From: Sphingomonas sp. Root720
Lineage (GTDB): Bacteria; Pseudomonadota; Alphaproteobacteria; Sphingomonadales; Sphingomonadaceae
DNA: 64,000 bases
NCBI RefSeq assembly: GCF_001428605.1
Contig: NZ_LMID01000001.1
Location: forward strand, 1-64,000
Direction: 5' to 3'
Position 1 is the stretch's first letter; each line of letters opens with the position of its first letter. Of this stretch, positions 27,198 through 37,224 are shown one piece after another. The notes below the pieces were generated by a model. The model did not search any database, was not told the origin of the DNA, and saw only the letters and a list, made by a program, of their open reading frames with translations. The position numbers were made by a program, and so were the translations under genes.

Positions 27198-28643
27198 ATG
27201 GCAGGGGCAGACGCTTTCGACGAGATCCGTGGCAAACCGGGCGACCCGGCGGGACGGCCCGAATTTGCGCAGCTCTCCGAATGGATCGAAACGACGCCGT
27301 CCGGCGAGCTCGACCGCCGGCAAAAAGCCGCAGAGGCAGCCTTCCGACAATTGGGCATCACCTTCGCCGTCTATGGCGAAGAGGAGTCGGCCGAGCGGAT
27401 CATCCCCTTCGACATCGTGCCGCGCGTCTTCACCGCGCGCGAATGGGCCAATCTTTCGGCAGGGCTCGTGCAACGCGTGGAAGCCATCAACGCCTTCCTC
27501 GCCGACCTCTACGGCGCGCGCCGCATTCTGGCCGACAAGGTCGTGCCCGAGGAACTGATCCTCGCCAATCCGCAGTTCCGACCGATGCTGGCGGGCGCGA
27601 AACCGCCGCACGGCGTGTTCGCGCACATCTGCGGCATCGACCTCGTCCGCACCGGGCCGGACGATTTCTGGGTGCTCGAGGACAATGCCCGCACGCCCTC
27701 GGGCGTCTCCTACATGCTCGAGAATCGCGAGGCGATGCTGCGGCTCTGTCCCGAGCTGTTCGAACAGTTCGACGTCGCCCCGATCGACTCCTATCCCGAC
27801 GCGCTCCTGGAGACGCTTCAGTCGGTATCGCCGCGCAACCTGGGCGCCGGCGCGACCTGCGTGCTGCTGACCCCCGGCCATTTCAATTCGGCCTTCTACG
27901 AGCACAGCTTTCTGGCCGACTCGATGGGCATCGAACTGGTCGAGGCCGCCGACCTCGAGGTCGACGACGACAAGGTGTGGATGCGGACGATCGAGGGGCG
28001 GGTTCAGGTCGACGTGATCTATCGCCGCATTGACGACGACTATCTCGACCCGCTGGTGTTCAAGCCCGATTCGCTGCTCGGCGTGCCCGGCATCGTCGCC
28101 GCTTATATGGCGGGCAATGTGGCGCTGGTGAACGCACCCGGCACCGGCATCGCCGACGACAAGGCGATCTACAGCTACATGCCTGAGATCGTGAAATATT
28201 ATTCGGGCGGCGACGCCAGGCTTCCCAATGTCGAGACCTATCGCTGCCGCGAGGCCGGCGCCCTGAAATACACGCTCGACAACCTCGACAAGCTGGTGGT
28301 CAAGCTGGTCGACGGGTCGGGCGGCTACGGCATGCTCGTCGGCCCGACCGCCACCCGAGCGCAGATCGAGGAGTTCCGCGCGGCGCTGGTGGCCGAGCCG
28401 CATCGCTACATCGCCCAGCCCACCCTCGCCCTGTCGACGGTGCCTACCCTGACCGAAAGCGGCGTCGCTCCGCGCCATGTGGACTTCCGGCCGTTCGTCC
28501 TGTCTGGCGGCAGGGGCGTGACCATCACGCCGGGCGGCCTGACGCGGGTGGCGCTGCGCGAGGGATCGCTGGTCGTCAATTCCAGCCAAGGCGGCGGTAC
28601 CAAGGACAGCCTGATCCTGACCGGCCCGGAGGAGCGCGCCTGA
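27198..28643 (+). CDS. Circularly permuted ATP-grasp type 2 protein (DUF404/DUF407)
   Basis: This 481-residue protein fits the circularly permuted ATP-grasp family: RIIPFDIVPRVFTAREWANL, LNA-like AINAFLADLYGARRIL, CGIDLVRTGPDDFWVLEDNA and SGVSYMLENREAM are signature stretches, with LTPGHFNSAFYEHSFLADS and DGSGGYGMLVGP further on. ATP-grasp enzymes ligate a carboxylate to an amine or thiol through an acyl-phosphate, so a peptide-bond-forming or amide-forming role is likely; the substrate is unknown. The family is almost always next to an alpha-E protein and a transglutaminase, exactly as here. It overlaps the next gene by 1 bp. Confidence 0.92.
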   Translation: MAGADAFDEIRGKPGDPAGRPEFAQLSEWIETTPSGELDRRQKAAEAAFRQLGITFAVYGEEESAERIIPFDIVPRVFTAREWANLSAGLVQRVEAINAFLADLYGARRILADKVVPEELILANPQFRPMLAGAKPPHGVFAHICGIDLVRTGPDDFWVLEDNARTPSGVSYMLENREAMLRLCPELFEQFDVAPIDSYPDALLETLQSVSPRNLGAGATCVLLTPGHFNSAFYEHSFLADSMGIELVEAADLEVDDDKVWMRTIEGRVQVDVIYRRIDDDYLDPLVFKPDSLLGVPGIVAAYMAGNVALVNAPGTGIADDKAIYSYMPEIVKYYSGGDARLPNVETYRCREAGALKYTLDNLDKLVVKLVDGSGGYGMLVGPTATRAQIEEFRAALVAEPHRYIAQPTLALSTVPTLTESGVAPRHVDFRPFVLSGGRGVTITPGGLTRVALREGSLVVNSSQGGGTKDSLILTGPEERA

Positions 28644-29578
28644 TGCTGTCGCGCACCGCCAACTCGCTTTACTGGATCGGCCGCTATGTCGAGCGTGCCG
28701 AGTTCACCGCCCGGCTGATCGAGGCGACGATCCGGCTCGACGCGCTGTCCGCCCGCCCGGCCGGCCAAGGCGCGTGGGATAGCGCGCTGCTCGTCGCTGC
28801 CGCCGACGACGATTTCAGCCTGACCGGCGAAACCCGTTCGCCGCTGGCGATCAGCCGCTACCTGACCCTGTCGGCGGCCAATCCCAATTCGATCCGCTCT
28901 TGCCTCGATGCCGCGCGCAGCAACGCCAAGTCGGTCCGCACCGCGCTGAGCCGTGACGCCTGGGAGGCGATCAACCGCGCTTGGCTGGGCCTGCGCGGTC
29001 GGGCATCGACCGGTGGCAGCCAGACCACGCTCGGCCTCGTCGAGCAGATCCGCGCCGAGACGCGCGGCTTCGAGGGCGCTCTGCACCGCATGCTGCGCAA
29101 CGAGGCCTACAGCTTTCTCGGCCTCGGCGCGGCCATGGAGCGCGCCGACAACACCGCGCGCCTGATCGACGTCAAATATCACCTGCTGTTGCCCGAGGGC
29201 GAGAAGGTCGGCGGGCCGATCGACCGCGACCAGTGGACGACGATCCTTCACACCGTCTCGGCCAACACCGCCTATCGCTGGCTCTTCAGCGAAGGGCTCA
29301 AGCCCTGGCTCGTCGCGGAGCTGCTCTGCCTCAAGCCGGAACTGCCCCGCTCGCTCATCGCCTCGTCGGAGGAGGTGATCATGCATCTCAATGCGATCGG
29401 CAAGCGCACCGGGCTACAGGGCGAGGCCGACCGGCTTTCCCGCCTGCGCCACAACGCGCTCGAGCGGACGACGATCGACGCCATCTTCGCTCAGGGTTTG
29501 CACGAATGGCTGACCGCCTTCATCTATGAGAATACCAGGATCCATCACGCCATAGGGCAACAGTTCCGGTTCGGATGA
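28643..29578 (+). CDS. Alpha-E domain protein (DUF403)
   Basis: This 311-residue, mostly helical protein has the family opening MLSRTANSLYWIGRYVERAE and internal LGLGAAMERADNTARLIDVKYHLLL. No catalytic motif is recognisable, and the family's function is not established; a scaffold or substrate-binding role for the ATP-grasp partner is inference. Its start codon overlaps the stop of the ATP-grasp gene (TGATG), and it ends 1 bp before the transglutaminase ATG, so the three proteins are translationally linked. Confidence 0.92.
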   Translation: MLSRTANSLYWIGRYVERAEFTARLIEATIRLDALSARPAGQGAWDSALLVAAADDDFSLTGETRSPLAISRYLTLSAANPNSIRSCLDAARSNAKSVRTALSRDAWEAINRAWLGLRGRASTGGSQTTLGLVEQIRAETRGFEGALHRMLRNEAYSFLGLGAAMERADNTARLIDVKYHLLLPEGEKVGGPIDRDQWTTILHTVSANTAYRWLFSEGLKPWLVAELLCLKPELPRSLIASSEEVIMHLNAIGKRTGLQGEADRLSRLRHNALERTTIDAIFAQGLHEWLTAFIYENTRIHHAIGQQFRFG

Positions 29579-29579
29579 G

Positions 29580-30407
29580 ATGCGCCTCCTGATCCATCAC
29601 CAGACCGAATACCGCTATACGCAGCCGCAGGCCCGGGTCGTCCAGCTACTGCGCATGACGCCGTCGAGCCATATCGGGCAGAACATCGTCGACTGGCGGA
29701 TCGACGTCGATTGCGATGCCCGGCTGAAACGCTCGACCGATGGCTTCGGCAATATCGTCTCGATGCTCTATCTCGCCGGGCCGGTCGAGCGGATCGGTTT
29801 GCGCGTTACGGGCGAGGTGCTGACCGAGGATCGGGCCGGCGCGATATCGGGCGCGATCGAGACCCTGCCCTCCATGGTCTATACCCGCACCACCGACCTG
29901 ACCGCGCCGTGCGACCGACTGCACGAATTGCTGCGCGAACAGTCCGCCAAAACGGGCGATGCGTTGAGCCTCATGCATACGCTCAACACCGCCGTCTATC
30001 GACTGTTTCCATGCAGGGAGCATCGCAGCACCGAGGTCCGCCCCGTCGGCGAGGTCCTCGCCGCGCACTCGGGCTGCAGCATGGACCTCGCGCATGTCCT
30101 GATCTCGGCGGCTCGCGCCAGCGGCTTTGCAGCGCGATTCGTGACGGGCTACATCTATCGCGACGATCCCGGACAGGGGGATCGCCAGGCTCCGCATTTC
30201 TGGGCGGAGGTCGACGTGCCCGGCTTCGGCTGGATCGGGTTCGACCCGGCCAACGACATGTGCCCCGACGAGCGCTATGTCCGCGTCGCCAAGGGCTTGG
30301 ATTTCCGCGACGCGGCACCGATCTCGGGGGCGCGGGTCGGCGGCGGGCACGAGGCGCTGAACGTCGGCGTCGACATCAGCCTGTCGCAGAATCAATATCA
30401 GTCCTGA
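29580..30407 (+). CDS. Transglutaminase-like cysteine protease family protein
   Basis: This 275-residue protein has the N-terminal beta domain of bacterial transglutaminase-like proteins (MRLLIHHQTEYRYTQPQARV), then the core with catalytic Cys in AHSGCSMDLAHVLISAARAS, His in APHFWAEVDVPGFGWIGFDP, and Asp in the FDPANDMC strand. Such enzymes act as amidases, peptidases or crosslinkers. It is the third gene of the cassette and likely cleaves or exchanges the amide made by the ATP-grasp partner, which is inference. No signal peptide is seen, so it appears cytoplasmic. Confidence 0.92.
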   Translation: MRLLIHHQTEYRYTQPQARVVQLLRMTPSSHIGQNIVDWRIDVDCDARLKRSTDGFGNIVSMLYLAGPVERIGLRVTGEVLTEDRAGAISGAIETLPSMVYTRTTDLTAPCDRLHELLREQSAKTGDALSLMHTLNTAVYRLFPCREHRSTEVRPVGEVLAAHSGCSMDLAHVLISAARASGFAARFVTGYIYRDDPGQGDRQAPHFWAEVDVPGFGWIGFDPANDMCPDERYVRVAKGLDFRDAAPISGARVGGGHEALNVGVDISLSQNQYQS

Positions 30408-30482
30408 ATCTCGGCCGATCCGGTGGACGGCGGGCCGTCGCATACCTATCTGTGAGCCGCATAGGCGGGGTATGATCATATC

Positions 30483-32363
30483 ATGACGTTGGTTCGGGGG
30501 CTCTGGAAACTGCTGGTGGGGATCAAGGACGGGCTCGTCCTGATCGCGATGCTGATCTTCTTCGGGACCTTGTTCCTCGCTTTGTCGATCAAGCCCAACC
30601 CTACGCTGCCCTCGTCCGGCGCGCTCGTCGTCGACCTGACCGGAACGCTGGTCGAACAACCCGCCGAGACCGATCCGCTGACCTTGCTCGCCGGCAATTC
30701 GGGCATGGCGCGCGAGACGCGGCTGCGCGATCTCGAACGCTCGCTGCAGTCGGCTGCCGCCTCGAACGGCGTCAAGGCGATCGTGCTCGATCTCGACGCC
30801 TTCGCCGGAGGCGAACAGGCGACCATCGCGGCCGCCGGCCATGCGCTGGACAAGGCGCGGGCCGCGGGCAAGCCGATCTTCGCCTATGCCACGGGCTACA
30901 GCGACGACGGCTACCAGCTCGCCGCGCACGCTACCGAGATATGGCTCAATCCGCTCGGCGGGGTCATCCTCGCCGGCCCCGGCGGCTCGCGGCTCTATTT
31001 CAAGGGGCTGATGGACCGGCTCGGCATTACCGCGAAGATCTATAGGGTCGGCGCGTTCAAGTCGGCGGTCGAACCCTATATGCGGTCCGATCAGTCGCCC
31101 GAGGCGCGCGAGGCCAACCAGGCGCTCGCCAACGCGCTGTGGTCGACGTGGATGGGCGATGTCGGTAAGGCAAGGCCGCGGGCCAAGCTCGCCGCCTATG
31201 TCGAGCAGCCCGTCGCGATGATCGCGGCGGCCAATGGTAAGATGTCGCAGGCCGCGATCGACGCCGGCCTCGTCGACCGGCTGGGCGACCGCAACGCCTT
31301 CAATTCGCGGGTGGCGGCGATCGCGGGCGCGGCCGGCGGTTCCAGCCTCAACGGCTTCAAGGCAATTCCGCTCGATCGGTGGGCGAACGCAAACCCCGAG
31401 AAAGCGAGCGGCACGCCGATCGGCGTCCTGACCGTCGCCGGCGATATCATCGATGGCGAAGCCCCGCCCGGGGCGGCCGGCGGCACCACCATCTCGAATC
31501 TGCTGCTCGACGAGCTCGGCCGCAAGCGGATCAAGGCGCTGGTCGTCCGGATCGACTCCCCCGGTGGATCCGTGACCGGAGCGGAGACGATCCGGTCCGC
31601 CATCCTCGAGGCGAAGGGCCTCGGCATGCCCGTGGTCGTGTCGATGGGCGGCCTTGCCGCCAGCGGGGGCTACTGGATTTCGACGCCCGCCGACCGGATC
31701 ATCGCCGATCCTGCGACGATCACAGGCTCGATCGGCGTCTTCGGCATCCTGCCGACCTTCGAAGGCTCGCTGGCCAAGCTCGGCCTGTCGGCGGACGGCG
31801 TGAAGACCACCCCTCTGTCGGGCGAACCCGACGTCTTCCGCGGCACCTCGCCGCAGTTCGACGCGATGATGCAGGGATCGATCGAGGATATCTACCGCCG
31901 CTTCACCGGGCTGGTCGCGCAATCGCGCAAGCTTCCGATCGCGCGGGTCCGGGAAATCGCCGAAGGCCGCGTCTGGGCCGGTAGCAGCGCGCGGCAGATC
32001 GGGCTGGTCGACGGCTTCGGGTCGGTCGACGACGCGGTCGCCGAAGCCGCGCGGCTCGCCAAGCTCGATCCCGCCAAGGTGCGTCCGCTCTACATCGAGA
32101 AGCCGTTGAGTCCCTGGAAGGAAATGATCCGCACGCTGCTCGACCCCGACCAGGGGAATGGCGAAGCCAGCGGACGAGCCTTCTGGGGCAGCCTCGCCGG
32201 CGGACCCGACCGAGTGCTGATCGCCGCCCTCGCCAATGCGCAGCGCGTGCTGACCGGCCCGGCGATCCAGGTTCGTTGCCTCGAATGCGTATCGTCCGCA
32301 ACGCAGCCGCGTCCGGACGATATCCGCGCGGCGCGCAGCCTGCTGGCCTGGGCGACCCGCTGA
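30483..32363 (+). CDS. sppA: Signal peptide peptidase SppA, 67K type
   Basis: This 626-residue inner-membrane serine peptidase degrades remnant signal peptides. One N-terminal membrane anchor lies at about residues 14-38 (LVLIAMLIFFGTLFLALS). It has two tandem S49 domains, as in E. coli SppA. The catalytic Lys193 (VGAFKSAVEPY) in the first domain and the nucleophile Ser394 (LAASGGYWIS) in the second are both present. It lies 75 bp after the transglutaminase on the same strand. Confidence 0.94.
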   Translation: MTLVRGLWKLLVGIKDGLVLIAMLIFFGTLFLALSIKPNPTLPSSGALVVDLTGTLVEQPAETDPLTLLAGNSGMARETRLRDLERSLQSAAASNGVKAIVLDLDAFAGGEQATIAAAGHALDKARAAGKPIFAYATGYSDDGYQLAAHATEIWLNPLGGVILAGPGGSRLYFKGLMDRLGITAKIYRVGAFKSAVEPYMRSDQSPEAREANQALANALWSTWMGDVGKARPRAKLAAYVEQPVAMIAAANGKMSQAAIDAGLVDRLGDRNAFNSRVAAIAGAAGGSSLNGFKAIPLDRWANANPEKASGTPIGVLTVAGDIIDGEAPPGAAGGTTISNLLLDELGRKRIKALVVRIDSPGGSVTGAETIRSAILEAKGLGMPVVVSMGGLAASGGYWISTPADRIIADPATITGSIGVFGILPTFEGSLAKLGLSADGVKTTPLSGEPDVFRGTSPQFDAMMQGSIEDIYRRFTGLVAQSRKLPIARVREIAEGRVWAGSSARQIGLVDGFGSVDDAVAEAARLAKLDPAKVRPLYIEKPLSPWKEMIRTLLDPDQGNGEASGRAFWGSLAGGPDRVLIAALANAQRVLTGPAIQVRCLECVSSATQPRPDDIRAARSLLAWATR

Positions 32364-32382
32364 GCGTCGCCCGGCGCGGATC

Positions 32383-33027
32383 TCAGGCGAAACGGTTCTT
32401 GCAGATCCTGGCGGTTTCGGCCGGCGCGCCGAGCTTCGTCATCCGGCCGAGCGCGCCTTGCTTCAGTTCCAGCGTCCGTTCGTAGCCGGCCGCGCCGCGC
32501 GCCTTGAGCTGGCTGCCCACCGAGCCGTCGAGATCGCGGCGCATCTTCATCAACGCCGCGAGTTGTTCCTGCGCCTTGGGGTCGCTGGTCGTCACGGTCT
32601 TCACCAGGAAGTCACCGAGCGAATAGCAGCCTATCTCGGCGTCGAACTTGCCTTTGGGCAGCTCGATGCCAGCTGTCTTCTTCACCTCGGGATAGGCCTG
32701 GTCGCAGGGCGCCATCAACGCCTGCCACTTGCCGTCGGTTACGGCCTTCTCCACCTCGCCCATCCGCCCGACCACTTCCGACGCCTTCTTGGCCGAGAAG
32801 GGACCGCCTTCCGACGCCGCGAGCATCGCATAATGAAGGATGCGGGTCTGCGCGTCGAAGCCGAGATCGCCCTTCACGTTGGGCGCGCCGGCGCGCGCCG
32901 ACGCCGCACTGACGACCGCGCAGGTCGCCGCCTTGTCGATCGGATCGCCGGGCAGCGCCAATTGCTTCGGGCCGCAACCGGCGAGTAGCAGCGCCATGGC
33001 GGAGGCCGTGAAAATCCCGTTACGCAT
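32383..33027 (-). CDS. Putative lipoprotein of unknown function
   Basis: This protein of about 214 residues starts at ATG 33027 (MRNGIFTASAMALLLAGC), with a lipobox LLAGC whose Cys18 would be lipidated; an upstream in-frame start at 33054 would add nine residues and spoil the signal peptide. The mature part contains four further cysteines, in TCAVVS, APCDQ, GCYSLG and RICKNRF, and long helical stretches. No family was recognised. It converges with sppA, 19 bp away. Confidence 0.75.
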   Translation of the reverse strand: MRNGIFTASAMALLLAGCGPKQLALPGDPIDKAATCAVVSAASARAGAPNVKGDLGFDAQTRILHYAMLAASEGGPFSAKKASEVVGRMGEVEKAVTDGKWQALMAPCDQAYPEVKKTAGIELPKGKFDAEIGCYSLGDFLVKTVTTSDPKAQEQLAALMKMRRDLDGSVGSQLKARGAAGYERTLELKQGALGRMTKLGAPAETARICKNRFA

Positions 33028-33140
33028 CACAACATTTCCTTCACTACCGTCCACAAGTCTACGCGCCGTGAGCGCTGCGGTTCCTTCCCGTTGGGGAATG
33101 AAGGTGACGTGAAGGTGAACGGCCGGAGCCGGCGCGACGA

Positions 33141-33767
33141 TCAGTCGCGATAGCTCGGCAGGGCGATGCCCTTGTGGATCGCCAGCGCCCGCAGCGCGAA
33201 ACCGGCCAGCGCCGCCAGCCCCGCGGCGGGCAGCAGCGGTGCTCCGAGCAGGGTCAGCATGACGAAAAGCCCGGAGGCCAGCGCCGCGGCGGTGACGTAG
33301 AGTTCAGGCCGGAGCAGGATCGACGGCTCGCCGGCCAGAACATCGCGGATGATGCCGCCGAGACAGGCGGTGAACACCCCCATCGCGGCAGCTCCCAGCG
33401 GCGGAACGCCATAGGCCAGCGCCTTACATGCTCCGAACACCGCATAAGCCGCCAGTCCCACGCCGTCGAACCATTCGAGCGCCTTGACCGGCCAGATCCG
33501 GCGCGGCGTCATCCAGACCGCGAGCGCGGCGAGCAGGCAGACCGCCAGCGCGCGATTGTCGTGGATCCAGAAGACCGGCGCGCCGATCAGCAGGTCGCGG
33601 ATCGTGCCGCCGCCGGTACCGGTGACCGCCGCGAAGAAGGTGAAAGTGACGATCGTCTGCTCGCGCCGCGCCGCTGCAAGCGCGCCGCTGATCGCGAAGA
33701 TCGCGATTCCGGCGATATCGAACCAGGGAAGGACGGTTCGAACCATCATGAGGTCGGGCAGCGGCAT
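33141..33767 (-). CDS. TRIC/YadS-like (UPF0126) membrane protein
   Basis: This 208-residue membrane protein has about seven hydrophobic helices and an internal duplication typical of trimeric intracellular cation channels: AISGALAAARREQTIVTFTF with GGGTIRDLLIG in the first half, and AVFGACKALAYG with GGIIRDVLAGEPSIL in the second. Bacterial members form trimeric cation-conducting pores; the physiological role is unclear. It is divergent from the arginine catabolic operon. Confidence 0.92.
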   Translation of the reverse strand: MPLPDLMMVRTVLPWFDIAGIAIFAISGALAAARREQTIVTFTFFAAVTGTGGGTIRDLLIGAPVFWIHDNRALAVCLLAALAVWMTPRRIWPVKALEWFDGVGLAAYAVFGACKALAYGVPPLGAAAMGVFTACLGGIIRDVLAGEPSILLRPELYVTAAALASGLFVMLTLLGAPLLPAAGLAALAGFALRALAIHKGIALPSYRD

Positions 33768-33868
33768 CGCCCTCCCTTCCTATGCTTTCCGCGCCGGTTC
33801 AAGCCATGTCCCGGCGCACATCCCTCCCCTCCCTTGAAAGCGTGCGGCGAAGGGTGGAACATCGTTGC

Positions 33869-34879
33869 ATGGCCGAACCCGATTCCATCCGCATCCGTCC
33901 GGTCCGCACCGACGATCTCGACGCGTTGCTCGTCCTGGCCGAAGGCACCGGCCCAGGCTTCACCAACCTGCCGTCCGACCGCGGCGTGCTGCGCGAAAGA
34001 ATCGAGCGCAGCGATGCCCTGCTGGCCGGCGAGAAGCTCGGCGGCGCGATCATCCTCGGCCTCGAGCTGAATGGGCGGATCCGGGGCTGCGGGATGGTCT
34101 TTCCCCGCATCGGGGTCGACTGGCCCTTCTATAGCTACCGGATCAGCTACACGACGCAGCGGTCGAGCATCGATGGCCGCATGGTGCGCTTTCCCGTCCT
34201 CACGCTGACGAACGATCTCGAGGATTGCGCCGAGGTCGGCGGGCTGATCGTCGATCCGACGTTGCGACGCGGCGGCTATGGCCGTCTGATCGCGCGCAGC
34301 CGCTATCTGTTCATCGGCTGCCACCGCGCGAATTTCGGCCAGCGGGTGATCGCCGATCTCAGGGGCTGGCTCGACCGCGGCGAATCGCCCTTCTGGGACG
34401 CGGTCGGCGGCCGCTTCTATGCTATGAGCTTCGCCGAGGCCGATCACATCAACGGCACCACCGGCAACCAGTTCATCGCCGATCTCGGCCCGCGAGCGCC
34501 CATCTACGTCAACATGCTGTCGCACGAAGCGCAGCGGGCGATCGGCCGCGTCCATGACGACGGCCGCGGCGCCCATGCCCTGCTGGTCGAGGAAGGGTTC
34601 CGCGACGACGGCTATGTCGACATCTTCGACGCCGGTCCGACGATGATCGCCATGATCGACGATCTCAAGGCGATCAGGAACCTCCACCATGCGATGTTCG
34701 CGGGCACCGCCGACGACGATGCGCTGCGCGACCATCTGATCGCGCATGGCAGCGGCGCCGGCTTCTGCTGTGTGCCCGGATCGATCGAGGCGGCGGGGGC
34801 GCAGGCGGTGACGGATCCCGCCAGCGCAAGGCTGCTGGGCCTGTCGGACGGCGACCGGATCGGCTATCTGGCGATATGA
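33869..34879 (+). CDS. astA: Arginine N-succinyltransferase, first paralogue (AstA/AruF-AruG type)
   Basis: This 336-residue GNAT-fold enzyme transfers succinyl from succinyl-CoA to the alpha-amino group of arginine, the first step of the succinyltransferase pathway. Signatures are [20 protein letters not shown] with FTNLPSD near the N-terminus, [20 protein letters not shown] (acetyl-CoA-like binding region) and [18 protein letters not shown] 33869 is chosen; the in-frame ATG at 33782 gives an extension (MLSAPVQAMSRRTS) not seen in the family. It overlaps astB by 4 bp. Confidence 0.92.
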   Translation: MAEPDSIRIRPVRTDDLDALLVLAEGTGPGFTNLPSDRGVLRERIERSDALLAGEKLGGAIILGLELNGRIRGCGMVFPRIGVDWPFYSYRISYTTQRSSIDGRMVRFPVLTLTNDLEDCAEVGGLIVDPTLRRGGYGRLIARSRYLFIGCHRANFGQRVIADLRGWLDRGESPFWDAVGGRFYAMSFAEADHINGTTGNQFIADLGPRAPIYVNMLSHEAQRAIGRVHDDGRGAHALLVEEGFRDDGYVDIFDAGPTMIAMIDDLKAIRNLHHAMFAGTADDDALRDHLIAHGSGAGFCCVPGSIEAAGAQAVTDPASARLLGLSDGDRIGYLAI

Positions 34880-36150
34880 CCGCCACCGAGATCAACTTCG
34901 ACGGGCTGATCGGCCCGATGCACAATTACGCCGGCCTTTCGCCCGGCAACATCGCCAGCGCCAGCAACGCCGGGGCGATCTCCCAGCCCCGCGCCGCCGC
35001 ACTTCAGGGGCTCGCCAAGATGAAGCGGCTGATGGATCGCGGCTTGGCCCAGGGCTTCATCCCGCCGCCCCGCCGCCCCGCCATCGCCGCGTTGCGGGCG
35101 CTCGGCTTCGATGGCGACGACCGCTCGGTGCTGGCGCGGGCTGCCGCCGAGGATCCGGTGCTGTTCAACAACGCCTGCTCGGCCTCGGCGATGTGGGCGG
35201 CCAATGCCGCGACCGTGATCGCCGGTCCCGACAGCGCCGACGGAAGAGTTCATCTCGTCACCGCCAATCTGGCGACGATGCTGCACCGGAGCTTCGAGGC
35301 GCCCGACACCTGGCGCATGCTGCGCGGCATCTTCGCCGACGACCGCCATTTCGCTGTCCACCCGCCCCTTCCGGGCACGCAGCATTTCAGCGATGAGGGC
35401 GCAGCAAACCATATGCGCATCGCCCAGCGCCACGGCGATCGTGGCCTCAACATTTTCGTCCACGGCGCGGTGCGCGGCAGCCGCTTCCCCGAACGCCAGG
35501 CGCGCCGCGCGGGCGAGGCGGTCGCCCGGCTCGCGGGTGCCGACGCCTTCCACACGCTGCAGTCGCAGGCGGCGATCGAGGCGGGCGCCTTCCATAACGA
35601 TGTCGTCGCCGTCGCCAACGAACATGTCCTCCTCGCCCATGCCGCGGCATTCGAAGACAGGGACGGCCTGTTCGCCGCAGCCGGGCGCGCCGTGCCCGAT
35701 TTCGTCGCGGTCGAGGTCGACAGCATCGGACTTGACGATGCGATCGGCTCCTATCTGTTCAACTCGCAGCTGCTGACCCTGCCGGAGGGCGGCATGGCGC
35801 TGGTGCTGCCCGGCGAAGCGCGCGCGAACGAACGGGTCTGGCGCGCGGTCGAGACGATCGTCGCCGGCAACAATCCGATCAACGAGGCGATCGTCGTCGA
35901 TGTGCGCGAAAGCATGCGCAACGGCGGCGGTCCTGCATGCCTGCGGCTGCGCGTCCCGGTCGGCGACGAGGCGCGGCGGGGGATCGACCCACGCTTCCTG
36001 CTCGACGATCGCCGGTGGGAGGCGCTGTGCACCCTGGTCGAGCGCCACTGGCCCGAGCGCATCGACGCGAACGGACTGGCCGATCCGGCGCTATGGTCGG
36101 CGGCCTCGGCCGCGCACGATGCGCTCGACGCGCTTCTCGCCCGGGTTTGA
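34876..36150 (+). CDS. astB: N-succinylarginine dihydrolase
   Basis: This 424-residue enzyme of the amidinotransferase superfamily hydrolyses N2-succinylarginine to succinylornithine, CO2 and ammonia. It starts [22 protein letters not shown], a hallmark of AstB. It also has [17 protein letters not shown]-like text, [15 protein letters not shown] (active-site His) and [13 protein letters not shown] with the nucleophilic Cys near the C-terminus. Length is normal for the family (about 440). Its start overlaps the astA stop. Confidence 0.96.
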   Translation: MTATEINFDGLIGPMHNYAGLSPGNIASASNAGAISQPRAAALQGLAKMKRLMDRGLAQGFIPPPRRPAIAALRALGFDGDDRSVLARAAAEDPVLFNNACSASAMWAANAATVIAGPDSADGRVHLVTANLATMLHRSFEAPDTWRMLRGIFADDRHFAVHPPLPGTQHFSDEGAANHMRIAQRHGDRGLNIFVHGAVRGSRFPERQARRAGEAVARLAGADAFHTLQSQAAIEAGAFHNDVVAVANEHVLLAHAAAFEDRDGLFAAAGRAVPDFVAVEVDSIGLDDAIGSYLFNSQLLTLPEGGMALVLPGEARANERVWRAVETIVAGNNPINEAIVVDVRESMRNGGGPACLRLRVPVGDEARRGIDPRFLLDDRRWEALCTLVERHWPERIDANGLADPALWSAASAAHDALDALLARV

Positions 36151-36219
36151 ACTTGGACCACTTATGGCGCACAAGATGACGATGGCATCCCGTCTCCAGA
36201 TCGTCCCGTGGACCCGCCG

Positions 36220-37224
36220 ATGCTGATCGTCCGCCCGGCCGGCCCCGCCGATCTCGCCTCGCTCATGGAACTCGCCGTCCTGTCGGGCCGGGGCTTCACC
36301 AGCCTTCCCGAGGATGAGGCGACCCTGCTCACCCGCCTCGAACTGTCGGAGGCCAGCTTCGCCGGGACGATCGCCCCGCGCGAGGCTTGGTACACGCTGA
36401 TGCTCGAGGACAGCGAGACCGGACGGATCGAAGGCCTCGCCGGCGTGCGCGCGGCGGTCGGCGTCACGCGGCCGCATTTCTCCTTCCGGGTGATGACGCT
36501 CGCGCAATTCTCCTCGGCCATCAACACGCGCTTCGACCATAAGGCGCTGGTGCTGGTCAACGAATGCGCGGGCTGGACCGAGGTCGGATCGCTCTACCTG
36601 CGGCCCGAGCGGCGCTCGGGCGGCGCGGGCAGCCTGCTCGCCCGGTCGCGCTACATGCTGATCGGCACCGAGCGGCAGCGCTTCTCCGAGACGGTGATGG
36701 CTGAACTGCGCGGCTATTTCGCGCCCGACGGCACCTGTCCCTTCTGGCAGGGGGTCGCGAGCAAATTCTTTCGCCTGCCATTTGACGAAGCGGACCATAT
36801 GGTGATGTCGACCGATGGGCAGTTCATCCTCGATCTCGCCCCCCGCCACCCCATCTATGTCGAGTTGATCGACGAAGCGGCGCAGGACGCGATCGGACGG
36901 GTTCATGTCGAGGGCGAGGCTGCGCGAGCGATGCTCGAGCATGAGGGATTTCGCGGGTCGGGGCTGATCGACATCTTCGACGGCGGACCGACCTATTCGG
37001 TGCCGCGCGACAGCATTCGCACGATCGACCGGAGCGATACCCTGCCGATCGCCGGCGGCGATCCGGGCGACGCGCCGGAAAGGCTCGTCTCCACCACCTC
37101 CATCAAGGGCTTCCGCGCGACCCGGGCCAGGGTGATGGTTGACGGTGGCCGGGCGGTTCTGGACAGCGGCGCGATCGACGCGCTGCGGTTGAAACCGGGC
37201 GAGATGGTGAGGGTGAGGCAATGA
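36220..37224 (+). CDS. astA: Arginine N-succinyltransferase, second paralogue
   Basis: This 334-residue AstA-family protein is clearly related to the product of 33869-34879: LIVRPAGPADLASLMELAVL with FTSLPED, EVGSLYLRPERRSGGAGSLL and FFRLPFDEADHMVMS. In Pseudomonas two such subunits (AruF and AruG) form a heteromeric enzyme, so a heteromer is likely here too, but the genes are separated by astB. ATG 36220 is preferred over GTG 36208. It overlaps astD by 4 bp. Confidence 0.92.
   Translation: MLIVRPAGPADLASLMELAVLSGRGFTSLPEDEATLLTRLELSEASFAGTIAPREAWYTLMLEDSETGRIEGLAGVRAAVGVTRPHFSFRVMTLAQFSSAINTRFDHKALVLVNECAGWTEVGSLYLRPERRSGGAGSLLARSRYMLIGTERQRFSETVMAELRGYFAPDGTCPFWQGVASKFFRLPFDEADHMVMSTDGQFILDLAPRHPIYVELIDEAAQDAIGRVHVEGEAARAMLEHEGFRGSGLIDIFDGGPTYSVPRDSIRTIDRSDTLPIAGGDPGDAPERLVSTTSIKGFRATRARVMVDGGRAVLDSGAIDALRLKPGEMVRVRQ

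Noticed and set aside
27024-28589. 521-codon minus-strand frame over the ATP-grasp gene
   Set aside because: Antisense shadow of the ATP-grasp family protein.
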